Of a stretch of 64,000 bases of DNA, positions 11,472 to 22,898 are shown one piece after another. The stretch covers positions 61,007,622 through 61,071,621 of the forward strand of contig NC_134120.1 in NCBI RefSeq assembly GCF_040939455.1. Direction: 5' to 3'. The notes beneath the pieces were generated by a model. It did no database searches. It saw only the letters and a list, made by a program, of their open reading frames with translations, and was not told the origin of the DNA. Both the position numbers and the translations under genes were made by a program. This DNA comes from Microcebus murinus. Taxonomy: Eukaryota; Chordata; Mammalia; Primates; Cheirogaleidae. Within the stretch, counting starts at the first letter, position 1; every line of letters starts with the position of its first letter.

Positions 11472-12961
11472 CTGACTCTAACCCTAACCCTTACCCAGCC
11501 CGTCTCCTCCTCGGCCCCTGCCTGACTGACTGACTCCTTCCCGCCCGGCCTGTCACCTGTCACCTGTCACCGTCCTCGGCCCCTGCCTGACGGGGCTCCT
11601 CCGTCGCCTGGGCCTTCCAAGGGCTTGGTGTGGACGCTGGTTCCAGGACGCCCTCCCAGGAACCCGGTAGCAGGGCGGCCGCAGCGTCTCGCGCAACCCA
11701 ACCGTCCGCCTGCCGCCCTCGCTAAGCGGCCTGCGGGGGACGTGCTCCCGCTGTGCCGCGGGGGCCCAGCCTGGTGTCTTCTCTGAGGCCCCGTGGCTGC
11801 CACTCCCCTCAAGGGGAGAGCCGCGGAGGTGGGGACCGCCTCCTCATGGGGACGTACACCCAGCTCTCCACGTCGGATTCCGGGGCTCTCTGTCCTGCCA
11901 GAAGGCCCAGCTGGCCTGCGGGTCCTTAGAGTGGCAAAAACATCCATCCGAAAACTGAGATTGAGGGTCCGGTGGGTGTCTGCACTTTTGTGCTGGGCAC
12001 CCCAGGGAGGCCCGGGGGCTGGCTGGACAACGCGGTCTGCTGGGCGGGGGGTTTGGAGGAGCAACTGATGCCCTTTGCACTTTGGGTAGCAAGTGTCTGA
12101 GGTGTCCCTGATCCCTGCACCATGTGGGGCGGGGGGCGGAGGAGGACGGGGGGGGGGGGGGGCGTGACCTGCAGTCGTGTTCCCGGGGTGGCACGGCATG
12201 TGGCTTCTTCCACGGGATGCTTGGCCTGGGCTCCCTGCACCTGGGCCTTTGGAGGACTGGCCCTGTGCTTGCCAACACTTCCTGCAGGGACCCAGAGCTG
12301 GGAGGTTGCATCTCTCAGCCCTGGGTCGGGCAGAGTCCCAGCGGGCCATGCCCACAACCTCTCTCAGCACGGGTCCCCCAGAAGGCTCCTTTGGGACCAG
12401 GATTCTCTTGCCGGTGACTCTTTAAGGTCTGGCCCCTAGATGGAGGGGCACCAGGAGTAGAGGTGCAGGAAGGGGAAGGGGGTGGCCATGCGAGGGGACA
12501 CTTTCAGGCCAAGTCCCAGCTTCAGCCTGATCCTCCTGGGAACCCCGGGGTGGACATCACACCTCCTGGTTGTCCGGCTCTGAGACAAGGAGCCGGGCTT
12601 CGCATTCCCACAGCAGCCAGTCGTGGGCTGAGGACACCTGGGGCGTTGGGAACTCCCTGGCTTCTCCTTGGTTTAACATCTGGAGCTGCTTGGGCATTGT
12701 GCCGCCACACACACCCGAGTGCAGGTGTCTTCCGCACAGACTGCGGGCCTCGCTCTTCTGAATGCCGCTAGCTCGCGACCCACCCACGGGTCAACCTGGT
12801 CAGGGTACTTTCTCTCAGGGGCAGGCTCGGATCCGGGCGGGCTACCGGTGTCTCTGTTTGCTCCTTTCTTTCTTCCATTTCGGGAAAGGCTTCCTTACTG
12901 GGTGTGGAAATCTCCTATGCCTTTCCTCGCCTATTCTGTCAGCTTTCAAATTCTCTTTCAG

Positions 12962-13291
12962 GCCGGGCGCGGTGGCTCAAGCCTGTAATCCTAGCTCTCT
13001 GGGAGGCCGAGGCGGGCGGATTGCTCGAGGTCAGGAGTTCGAAACCAGCCTGAGCAAGAGCCAGACCCGGTCTCTACTGTAAATAGAAAGAAATTAATTG
13101 GCCAACTAATATATATAGGAAAATGAGCCAGGCATGGTGGCGCATGCCTGTAGTCCCAGCTACTTGGGAGGCTGAGGCAGAAGGATTGCTTGAGCCCAGG
13201 AGTTTGAGGTTGCTGTGAGCTAGGCTAACACCACGGCACTCACTCTAGCCTAGGCAACAAAGGGAGACTCTGTCTCAAAAAAAAAAAAAAA
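12962..13291 (+). mobile_element. Alu SINE insertion 1 (spacer 4), mosaic copy
   Basis: Same insertion, with the downstream duplication at 13292-13305. The linker variant tagaaagaaatt matches copies 3 and 5, but the tail-proximal variant aaagggagac matches copies 1 and 2. The element is therefore a mosaic of the two A subtypes, as expected of gene conversion or unequal exchange. Confidence 0.95.
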
Positions 13292-14231
13292 AAATTCTCT
13301 TTCAGTTGCCACCCTCACAGATGGATTAGGAAACTCTTTCCGGTGCACTCATTAGTGAAATGACCTCAATGAAGCTGGAATCCAATATCTAATCGCCGAT
13401 TTTTAGCGAGTCCACACGCCAGGGGGGTTGGGGTCCAATGCAGCCCCGGCCAGGCCCAGGCCCCTTGGACTGGGCCACAGGAGGACACAGAGGAGGGTCC
13501 CGGCCCCCACGGTAGCGGTGCGGGCAGTTCCCCAAGGGCTTGGGCGTTTTCCAGAGGTAGGAGATGGAGGGGACTGATTTCTTCAGCGCCCCACAGACCA
13601 AGCCACCCCACCCCACCCATGGGACACATCCCGAGAGAGAGAGACGCCGCCGCATACACTGGCTCCCCTCCCCCATGCGCTGTGCCCCAGCCCTGACCCG
13701 GGGGAATAGGCGGCCGCCCACCCACAGGGCGGGGGGCACAGCTGAAAGGGGTTGTGGGGGAGGGCGGCCCCTGGCTGGGGTCAAAGGGCGAGCGCCTTGC
13801 GCGTGCGCAGTCATTGGCGGCGGCGGCGACGCGCTGGGGGTGGGGGGCGGGGAGGTGAAGGAGGCCAGGCGAGGAGAGGAGGGGGGCTGGAAGGTCTCCA
13901 CCTTGGCGAGTCCAGCCGTGGAGGCGAATCTTGTGTGAGTGTGAGTGAGTGAGTGAGTGTGAGTGTGAGTTGTGTGTGTGTGTGTGTGTGTGTGTTGTCT
14001 GTGTGTCTGTGTGTCTGTTTGTGTAGAGAGACATCCCCCCCACCCCGGCCCGCCCCTCCCTGCCCGCCCCGCCCCGCTCGTCACCCCCGTACCTGGGAGC
14101 CCGCCGGACCCGGCCGGCAAACTCAACAGGCCCGGCCCCCCCCCCCCCCCCCCGGGGCCTGGGGCGGGAGGAGGCGGCGGGGAAGCGCAGAGAGGCTCGG
14201 CTTCTTGAGCGGGGCAGGGGCGCCCTCCGCC

Positions 14232-14325
14232 GTCCACGGCCACACCACCCCGAACGCGCCCCATCTCGTCTGATCTCGGAAGCTAAGCAGGGTCGGGCCT
14301 GGGAATACCGGGTGCCCTAGGCTTC
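14232..14325 (+). pseudogene. 5S rRNA pseudogene 4 (same 27-base deletion)
   Basis: Same deleted form as copies 1-3, with the interrupted TTTTATTTT downstream. It is the last deleted copy in the window; the next 5S, 3915 bases on, is full length. Confidence 0.93.
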
Positions 14326-15146
14326 TTGTTTTATTTTGGCCTCTTGTTCTGTCCCCTTTCTGGGAGCGCCGCGGAGGCTCGGCCTGGGGGTCACCCCCAC
14401 CCTCAGCGCCCGCCGCGGTGCCTGGCGCCCCAGCCCGCACCGTGGGGCCTCCTCTTGTCCCGAGCCGCGACATCGCCGCCACACGGCAGCATGCGTGGCA
14501 TCTGGACTGTCAGGTCTCAGACCAAAAGTCTGCTCTGTGGGAACCGACACGCTGGAGGAAACCTTGAGAGGCTGAGAGGGGAGGGAGTTGCAGAAGAAGG
14601 CCAGGATGTCATTTTGAGGGAGTATGTGACCAGAACTCGTCCCGTTGCGTTTGGGGTTCTATGGGCTACACGTAGGAATCTTTGGGGGTGGCACCTGATG
14701 TTGGGGGATCCGGAGTCACACCCAGACCTGCTCCACAGGCCTCCTTTTACTTTTCTCTTCGGATTCATTATTTTTAAAAAGTGTCTCTTATCTCTATTAG
14801 TGCATTTTCTTTTCTCTCTCTCTTCAAGCAGATGATGGGAGTCCAAGTATTAAGGTGACATGTGTTGCCCGTGCCCCCCTCCCCCCTGTGTTCTTATTCC
14901 TTTACCTCTCATGTGGTTCCAGCGTATTGTGGGGGCACCAATGTTAAGGTCGGGTACATCGCCCTCTCCCCGCCTCCCCCCTCGGGTCAGAGCTTCAAGT
15001 GCGCCCATCCCCCAGTGGGTGCGCACCCACCCCATTCCTAATGGATGTGTATGCCCATCCCCTCCCCACGCCCGCCCGACACCCACCCGATGAAGGTGAG
15101 TCCTCTGTGTCCACTTAGGTGTCCATCGGTTCGTACCAATTTGCCG

Positions 15147-15369
15147 GTGAGCGCGAGCACGTGGTGCTCGTGTGTCCATTCTTGGGATACTTGGCTTACT
15201 GGAACGGGTTCCAGCTCTGGCCAGGAGAACCACGAGAGGTGCCCTCTCACCGCTGTTCCTCATAGCCGAATAGCACTCCGTGGTGTCCACGCGCCACATT
15301 TTATTGACGCACTCGTGGGTGGATGGGCACTCGGGTCGCTTCCAGGTCTTTGCGATTGTGACTTGTGCC
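15147..15369 (-). mobile_element. L1 LINE 3'-end fragment (after pseudogene 4)
   Basis: Same A-type fragment as at 3448-3670, minus-strand sense, with the internal E-box inverted repeat. Confidence 0.6.
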
Positions 15370-16865
15370 CTGACTCTAACCCTAACCCTTACCCAGCCCG
15401 TCTCCTCCTCGGCCCCTGCCTGACTGACTGACTCCTTCCCGCCCGGCCTGTCACCTGTCACCTGTCACCGTCCTCGGCCCCTGCCTGACGGGGCTCCTCC
15501 GTCGCCTGGGCCTTCCAAGGGCTTGGTGTGGACGCTGGTTCCAGGACGCCCTCCCAGGAACCCGGTAGCAGGGCGGCCGCAGCGTCTCGCGCAACCCAAC
15601 CGTCCGCCTGCCGCCCTCGCTAAGCGGCCTGCGGGGGACGTGCTCCCGCTGTGCCGCGGGGGCCCAGCCTGGTGTCTTCTCTGAGGCCCCGTGGCTGCCA
15701 CTCCCCTCAAGGGGAGAGCCGCGGAGGTGGGGACCGCCTCCTCATGGGGACGTACACCCAGCTCTCCACGTCGGATTCCGGGGCTCTCTGTCCTGCCAGA
15801 AGGCCCAGCTGGCCTGCGGGTCCTTAGAGTGGCAAAAACATCCATCCGAAAACTGAGATTGAGGGTCCGGTGGGTGTCTGCACTTTTGTGCTGGGCACCC
15901 CAGGGAGGCCCGGGGGCTGGCTGGACAACGCGGTCTGCTGGGCGGGGGGTTTGGAGGAGCAACTGATGCCCTTTGCACTTTGGGTAGCAAGTGTCTGAGG
16001 TGTCCCTGATCCCTGCACCATGTGGGGCGGGGGGCGGAGGAGGACGGGGGGGGGGGGGGGGGGGGGCGTGACCTGCAGTCGTGTTCCCGGGGTGGCACGG
16101 CATGTGGCTTCTTCCACGGGATGCTTGGCCTGGGCTCCCTGCACCTGGGCCTTTGGAGGACTGGCCCTGTGCTTGCCAACACTTCCTGCAGGGACCCAGA
16201 GCTGGGAGGTTGCATCTCTCAGCCCTGGGTCGGGCAGAGTCCCAGCGGGCCATGCCCACAACCTCTCTCAGCACGGGTCCCCCAGAAGGCTCCTTTGGGA
16301 CCAGGATTCTCTTGCCGGTGACTCTTTAAGGTCTGGCCCCTAGATGGAGGGGCACCAGGAGTAGAGGTGCAGGAAGGGGAAGGGGGTGGCCATGCGAGGG
16401 GACACTTTCAGGCCAAGTCCCAGCTTCAGCCTGATCCTCCTGGGAACCCCGGGGTGGACATCACACCTCCTGGTTGTCCGGCTCTGAGACAAGGAGCCGG
16501 GCTTCGCATTCCCACAGCAGCCAGTCGTGGGCTGAGGACACCTGGGGCGTTGGGAACTCCCTGGCTTCTCCTTGGTTTAACATCTGGAGCTGCTTGGGCA
16601 TTGTGCCGCCACACACACCCGAGTGCAGGTGTCTTCCGCACAGACTGCGGGCCTCGCTCTTCTGAATGCCGCTAGCTCGCGACCCACCCACGGGTCAACC
16701 TGGTCAGGGTACTTTCTCTCAGGGGCAGGCTCGGATCCGGGCGGGCTACCGGTGTCTCTGTTTGCTCCTTTCTTTCTTCCATTTCGGGAAAGGCTTCCTT
16801 ACTGGGTGTGGAAATCTCCTATGCCTTCCCTCGCCTATTCTGTCAGCTTTCAAATTCTCTTTCAG

Positions 16866-17198
16866 GCCGGGCGCGGTGGCTCAAGCCTGTAATCCTAGCT
16901 CTCTGGGAGGCCGAGGCGGGCGGATTGCTCGAGGTCAGGAGTTCGAAACCAGCCTGAGCAAGAGCCAGACCCGGTCTCTACTGTAAATAGAAAGAAATTA
17001 ATTGGCCAACTAATATATATAGGAAAATGAGCCAGGCATGGTGGCGCATGCCTGTAGTCCCAGCTACTTGGGAGGCTGAGGCAGAAGGATTGCTTGAGCC
17101 CAGGAGTTTGAGGTTGCTGTGAGCTAGGCTAACACCACGGCACTCACTCTAGCCTAGGCAACAAAGCGAGACTCTGTCTCAAAAAAAAAAAAAAAAAA
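16866..17198 (+). mobile_element. Alu SINE insertion 1 (spacer 5, last copy)
   Basis: Last occupied copy of this insertion site; downstream duplication at 17199-17212. It shares aaagcgagac and the long poly-A tail (21 A) with the copy at 9066. From here on the same site is empty in every unit. Confidence 0.95.
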
Positions 17199-17870
17199 AA
17201 ATTCTCTTTCAGTTGCCACCCTCACAGATGGATTAGGAAACTCTTTCCGGTGCACTCATTAGTGAAATGACCTCAATGAAGCTGGAATCCAATATCTAAT
17301 CGCCGATTTTTGGCGAGTCCACACGCCAGGGGGGTTGGGGTCCAATGCAGCCCCGGCCAGGCCCAGGCCCCTTGGACTGGGCCACAGGAGGACACAGAGG
17401 AGGGTCCCGGCCCCCACGGTAGCGGTGCGGGCAGTTCCCCAAGGGCTTGGGCGTTTTCCAGAGGTAGGAGATGGAGGGGACTGATTTCTTCAGCGCCCCA
17501 CAGACCAAGCCACCCCACCCCACCCATGGGACACATCCCGAGAGAGAGAGAGACGCCGCCGCATACACTGGCTCCCCTCCCCCATGCGCTGTGCCCCAGC
17601 CCTGACCCGGGGGAATAGGCGGCCGCCCACCCACAGGGCGGGGGGCACAGCTGAAAGGGGTTGTGGGGGAGGGCGGCCCCTGGCTGGGGTCAAAGGGCGA
17701 GCGCCTTGCGCGTGCGCAGTCATTGGCGGCGGCGGCGACGCGCTGGGGGTGGGGGGCGGGGAGGTGAAGGAGGCCAGGTGAGGAGAGGAGGGGGGCTGGA
17801 AGGTCTCCACCTTGGCGAGTCCAGCCGTGGAGGCGAATCTTGTGTGAGTGTGAGTGAGTGAGTGAGTGTG

Positions 17871-17903
<33 letters not shown>

Positions 17904-18011
17904 TGTCTGTGTGTCTGTGTGTCTGTTTGTGTAGAGAGACATCCCCCCACCCCGGCCCGCCCCTCCCTGCCCGCCCCGCCCCGCTCCTCACCCCCGTACC
18001 TCGGAGCCCGC

Positions 18012-18045
18012 CGGACCCGGCCGGCGAACTCAACAGGCCCGGCCC
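18012..18045. other. A/B unit recombination junction
   Basis: Up to about 18012 the spacer is A type (long GT tract, cctcggagcccgccggacc as in unit 3). From about 18026-18045 it is B type (ggcgaactcaac, then ggcccggcgcgggg and an expanded GGC tract). The switch falls roughly 100-135 bases before the 5S, so the following 5S and its proximal upstream region belong to B and the rest of the spacer to A. Confidence 0.75.
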
Positions 18046-18066
18046 GGCGCGGGGCCTGGGGCGGGA

Positions 18067-18088
18067 GGCGGCGGCGGCGGCGGCGGCG
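18067..18088 (+). repeat. GGC trinucleotide repeat (7 units)
   Basis: (GGC)7 ends 59 bases before the 5S start. The equivalent tract is 8 units at 21639-21662, 9 units at 25214-25240 and 8 units at 28793-28816, but only 2 in A and 3 in C (for example 32345-32353). Confidence 0.9.
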
Positions 18089-18146
18089 TGGGGAAAGCGC
18101 AGAGAGGCTCGGCTTCTTGAGCGGGGCAGGGGCGCCCTCCGCCGCC

Positions 18147-18267
18147 GTCTAGGGCCACACCACCCTCAACGCCCCCGATCTCGTCTGGTCTCAGAAGCTA
18201 AGCAGGGTCGGGCCCGGTCAGTACTTGGATGGGAGACCGCCTGGGAATACCGGGTGCCACAGGCTGC
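18147..18267 (+). rRNA. 5S ribosomal RNA, B type, copy 5
   Basis: Full-length 121-base 5S. Box A (50-64) and box C (80-97, tggatgggagaccgcctg) are intact; the intermediate element reads cccggt instead of cctggt. Compared with canonical mammalian 5S it has C6G, T12C, G21C, G27C, A42G, T69C, T73C, changes at 112-114, and a private G47A (ggtctcagaag) not seen in the other copies. A T21 Pol III terminator follows at 18271-18291. The RNA is the small extra rRNA of the 60S subunit. G47A and the B substitutions fall in helix III, helix II and loop E, so function in ribosomes is doubtful; transcription is plausible. Confidence 0.9.
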
Positions 18268-19101
18268 TTCTTTTTTTTTTTTTTTTTTTTTGCCTCTTGT
18301 TCTGTCCCCTTTCTGGGAGCGCGGCGGCGGCCCGGGGTGGGGGTGACCCCAACCCTCAGCGCCCGCCGCGGTGCCTGGCGCCCCAGCCCGCACCGTGGGG
18401 TCTCCTCTTGTCCCAAGCCGCGACACCGCCGCCACGCGGCAGCATGCGTGGCATCTGGACTGTCAGGTCTCAGACCAAAGGTCTGCTCTGTGGGAACCGA
18501 CACGCTGGAGAAAACCTTGAGAGTCTGAGAGGGGAGGGAGTTCCAGAAGAAGGCCAGGATGTCATTTTGAGGGAGTATGTGACCAGAACTCGTCCCGTTG
18601 CTTTTGGGGGTTCTATGGGCTCCACGCAGGAATCTTTGGTGGTGGCACCTGATGTTGGGGGATCCGGAGTCACACCCAGACCTGCTCCACAGGCCTCCTT
18701 TTACTTTTCTCTTCGGATTCATTATTTTTAAAAAGTGTCTCTTACCTCTATGATTGCATTTTCTTTTCTCTCTCTTTTCAAGCAGATGATGGGAGTACAA
18801 GTATTCAGGTGACATGTGTTGCCCGTGCACCCCTCCCCCCTGTGTTCTCATTCATATACCTCTCATGTTGTTCCAGCGTATTGTGGGGGTACCAGTGTTA
18901 AGGTCGGGTACAGTTGCCCTCTCCAAGCCTCCCCCCTGGGGTCAGAGCTTCAAGTGCGCCCATCCCCCAGTCGGTGCGCACCCACCCCATTCCTAATGGA
19001 TGTGGATGCCCATCGCCTCCCCCCACCCGCCCGACACCCACCCGATGAAGGTGATTCCTCTCCGTCCACTTAGGTGTCCATCCGTTCGTACCAATTTGCT
19101 G

Positions 19102-19323
19102 GTGAGCGCGCTCACGTGGTGCTCGTGTGTCCATTCTTGGGATACCTGGCTTACTGGAACGGGTTCCAGCTCTGGCCAGGAGAACACGAGAGGCGCCCTC
19201 TCACCGCTGCTCCTCACAGCCGAATGGCACTCCGTGGTGTCCACGCGCCACATTTTATTAATGCACTCCTGGATGGATGGGCACTCGGGTCGCTTCCACG
19301 TCTTTGCGATTGTGAATTGTGCC
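19102..19323 (-). mobile_element. L1 LINE 3'-end fragment (after 5S copy 5)
   Basis: B-type version of the L1 fragment. It begins with a perfect 14-base palindrome (gtgagcgcgctcac) in place of the A-type inverted repeat, and has ttaatgcactcctgg in the middle. Confidence 0.6.
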
Positions 19324-20052
19324 CTAACTGTCACCCTACCCCTTACCCAGCCCGTCTCCTCTGCCCCTGCCTGACGCACTCCTCCCCGGCCAGGCCCGTC
19401 ACTGTCCTGGGCCCCCGCCTGACCGGCTCCTCCCCGCCCGGCCTGTCACCGTCCTCTGCCCCTGCCTGACATGCTCCTTCCCGCCCGGCCTCTCACCGTC
19501 CTCGGCCCCTGCCTGACCGGCTCCTCCGTCGCCTGGGCCTTCCAAGGGCTTGGTGTGGAGGCTGCTTCCAGGAAGCCCTCCAGAAACCCGGCAGCAGGGT
19601 GGCCGCAGCAGTCTCCAGCAGCCTTCCCTAAGTCGAGTGCGGGGGACGTGCCCCCGCTGTGCCGCGGGGGGCCCAGCCTGGTGTCTTCCCTGAGGCCCTG
19701 CGGCTGCCGGCTGGGGCTGCCGCTCCCCGCGAGGGGAGAGCCGCGGAGGTGGGGACCGCCTCCTGATGGGGACGTACGTACACGCAGCTCTCCACGTCGG
19801 ATCCCGGGGCTCTCTGTCCTGCCCGAAGGCCCAGCGGGCCTGCGGGTCCTTAGAGTGGCAAAAACATCCGAAAGCTGAGACTGAGGGTCCGGTGGGTGTC
19901 TGCACTTTTGTGCTGGGCACCCCAGGGAGGCCCGGGGGCTGGCTGGACAACGTGGTCTGCTGGGCGGGGGGGGGGGGTTGGAGGAGCAACTGATGCCCTT
20001 TGCACCTTGGGTAGCAAGAGTCTGAGGTGTCTCTGAGCCCTGTGCCATATCC

Positions 20053-20098
20053 GGGGGGGGGGCGCGGGGGGGAGGAGGAGGAGGAGGAGGAGGTGGGA
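20053..20098 (+). repeat. G-run plus GGA repeat (B type)
   Basis: About ten G, then gcgc, then G6 leading into seven GGA repeats and tggg. Lengths differ in the copies near 23628, 27206 and 30773. Several G-runs in a short span give G-quadruplex potential on the + strand. Confidence 0.85.
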
Positions 20099-21353
20099 AG
20101 GGCCGGGGCCTGCAGTCCTGTTCCCGGGGTGGCACGGCAAGTGGCTTCTTCCACAGGCTGCTTGGCCTGGGCTCCCTGCACCTGGGCCTTTGGGGGACTG
20201 GCCCTGTGCTTGCCAACACTTCCTGCAGGGACCCAGAGCTGGGAGGTGGCATCTCTCAGCCCTGGGTCGGGCAGAGCCCCAGCGGGCCATGCCCACAACC
20301 TCTCTCAGCACCGGTCCCCCAGAAGGCTCCTTTGGGACCAGGATTCTCTTGCGGTGACTCTTTAAGGTCTGGCCCCTGGATGGAGGGGCACCAGGAGTAG
20401 AGGAGCAGGAAGGGGAAGGGGGTGGCCATGCGAGGGGACACTTTGAGGCCAAGTCCCAGCTTCAGCCTGATCCTCCTGGGAACCCCGCTCGGAGACAAGG
20501 AGCCGGGCTTCGCATTCCCACAGCAGCCAGTCGTGGGCTGAGGACACCTGGGGCCTTGGGAACTCCCTGGCTTCTCCTTGGTTTAACATCTAGAGCTGCT
20601 TGTGAATCGGGCCGCCACACACACCCGAGTGCAGGTGTCTTCCGCACAGACTGCGGGCCTCGCTCTTCTGAACGCCGCTAGCTCGCCACCCACCCACGGG
20701 TGAACCTGGTCAGGGTGCTTTCTCTCGGGGGCAGACTCTTTTCCGGGCGGGCTACCGGTGTCTCTGTTTGCTCGTTTCTTTCTTCCATTTCGGGAAAGGC
20801 TTCCTTGCTGGGTGTGGAAATCTCCTATGCCTTCCCTCGCCTATTCTGTCAGCTTTCAAATTCTCTTTCAGTTGCCACCCTCACAGATGGATTAGGAAAC
20901 TCTTTCCGGTGCACTCATTAGTGAAATGACCTCAATGAAGCTGGAATCCAATATCTAATGGCCGATTTTTAGCGAGTCCACACGCCAGGGTGGTCGGGGT
21001 CCAATGCAGCCCCGGCCAGGCCCAGGCCCCTTGGACCGGGCCACAGGAGGACACAGAGGAGGGTCCCGGCCCCCACGAAGCGGTGCCGGCGGTTCTCCAC
21101 GGGCTTGGGCGTTTTCCAGAGGTAGGAGATGGAGGGGACTGATTTCTTCAGCGCCCCACAAACCACGCCACCCCACCCCACCCATGGGACACATCCCCAG
21201 AGAGAGACGCCCCATACACTGGCTCCCCTCCCCCTTGCGCTGTGCCCCAGCCCTGGCCCGGGGGAATAGGCGGCAGCCCACCCACAGGGCGAGGGGGGGC
21301 ACAGCTGAAAGGGGTTGTGGGGGAGGGCGGCCCCTGGCTGGGGTCAAAGGGCG

Positions 21354-21365
21354 CGCGCGTGCGCA
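21354..21365 (-). promoter_or_regulatory. NRF1-type motif (B type)
   Basis: cgcgcgtgcgca on + reads TGCGCACGCGCG on the minus strand, again a full consensus match, extended by extra GC dinucleotides. Unlike in A, the next bases (gtcagcgtcag) lack the inverted CCAAT. It lies about 360 bases upstream of the 5S. Confidence 0.4.
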
Positions 21366-21721
21366 GTCAGCGTCAGCGGCGGCGACGCGCTGGGGGTGGG
21401 CAGCGGGTAGGTGAAGGAGGCCGGGCGAGGAGACGAGGGGGGCTGGGAGGGCTCCACCTTGGCGAGTCCAGCCGTGGAGGCGCATCTTGTGTGAGTGTGA
21501 GTGAGTGTGAGTGTGTGTGTGTGTGTATAGAGAGACAGCCCCCCGCCCCGCCCCGCCCATCACCCCCGTCCCTGGGAGCCCACGGGACCCGGCCGGCGAA
21601 CTCAACAGGCCCGGCCCGGCGCGAGGCCTGGGGCGGGAGGCGGCGGCGGCGGCGGCGGCGGCGGGGCGAAAGCGCAGAGAGGCTCGGCTTCTTGAGCGGG
21701 GCAGGGGCGCCCTCCGCCGCC

Positions 21722-21842
21722 GTCTAGGGCCACACCACCCTCAACGCCCCCGATCTCGTCTGGTCTCGGAAGCTAAGCAGGGTCGGGCCCGGTCAGTACT
21801 TGGATGGGAGACCGCCTGGGAATACCGGGTGCCACAGGCTGC
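21722..21842 (+). rRNA. 5S ribosomal RNA, B type, copy 6
   Basis: Full-length 121 bases with boxes A and C intact. It carries the B haplotype (G21C, T69C, T73C on top of the C6G, T12C, G27C, A42G and 112-114 changes it shares with C) and has the usual G47. T21 terminator at 21846-21866. G21C removes the helix II pair with C57. T69C turns a U-G wobble into C-G. T73C falls in loop E, which contacts TFIIIA and uL18 (L5). Confidence 0.9.
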
Positions 21843-22676
21843 TTCTTTTTTTTTTTTTTTTTTTTTGCCTCTTGTTCTGTCCCCTTTCTGGGAGCGCGGC
21901 GGCGGCCCGGGGTGGGGGTGACCCCAACCCTCAGCGCCCGCCGCGGTGCCTGGCGCCCCAGCCCGCACCGTGGGGCCTCCTCTTGTCCCAAGCCGCGACA
22001 CCGCCGCCACGCGGCAGCATGCGTGGCATCTGGACTGTCAGGTCTCAGACCAAAGGTCTGCTCTGTGGGAACCGACACGCTGGAGAAAACCTTGAGAGTC
22101 TGAGAGGGGAGGGAGTTCCAGAAGAAGGCCAGGATGTCATTTTGAGGGAGTATGTGACCAGAACTCGTCCCGTTGCTTTTGGGGGTTCTATGGGCTCCAC
22201 GCAGGAATCTTTGGTGGTGGCACCTGATGTTGGGGGATCCGGAGTCACACCCAGACCTGCTCCACAGGCCTCCTTTTACTTTTCTCTTCGGATTCATTAT
22301 TTTTAAAAAGTGTCTCTTACCTCTATGATTGCATTTTCTTTTCTCTCTCTTTTCAAGCAGATGATGGGAGTACAAGTATTCAGGTGACATGTGTTGCCCG
22401 TGCACCCCTCCCCCCTGTGTTCTCATTCATATACCTCTCATGTTGTTCCAGCGTATTGTGGGGGTACCAGTGTTAAGGTCGGGTACAGTTGCCCTCTCCA
22501 AGCCTCCCCCCTGGGGTCAGAGCTTCAAGTGCGCCCATCCCCCAGTCGGTGCGCACCCACCCCATTCCTAATGGATGTGGATGCCCATCGCCTCCCCCCA
22601 CCCGCCCGACACCCACCCGATGAAGGTGATTCCTCTCCGTCCACTTAGGTGTCCATCCGTTCGTACCAATTTGCTG

Positions 22677-22898
22677 GTGAGCGCGCTCACGTGGTGCTCG
22701 TGTGTCCATTCTTGGGATACCTGGCTTACTGGAACGGGTTCCAGCTCTGGCCAGGAGAACACGAGAGGCGCCCTCTCACCGCTGCTCCTCACAGCCGAAT
22801 GGCACTCCGTGGTGTCCACGCGCCACATTTTATTAATGCACTCCTGGATGGATGGGCACTCGGGTCGCTTCCACGTCTTTGCGATTGTGAATTGTGCC
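22677..22898 (-). mobile_element. L1 LINE 3'-end fragment (after 5S copy 6)
   Basis: B-type version, same as 19102-19323, including the 14-base palindrome at its left end. Confidence 0.6.

Larger units (their letters stand above)
1..18146 (+). repeat. Tandem 5S rDNA block A (deleted-5S units with + strand Alu)
   Basis: The block holds one partial spacer (1-2532) and four complete units starting at the 5S pseudogenes at 2533, 6438, 10333 and 14232, with periods 3905, 3895, 3899 and 3915. Position 1 corresponds to position 3906 one unit later. Running downstream from the 5S, each spacer holds: a CpG-rich stretch, an ankle-length pyrimidine tract, an L1 3'-end fragment, a telomere-like hexamer pair, a poly-G run, a + strand Alu, an NRF1-like motif with an inverted CCAAT box, a GT microsatellite, and a poly-C run about 100 bases before the next 5S. 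Units 1 and 2 are nearly identical. Spacers 3 and 5 form a second subtype. I see no other gene in the spacers. Confidence 0.95.
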
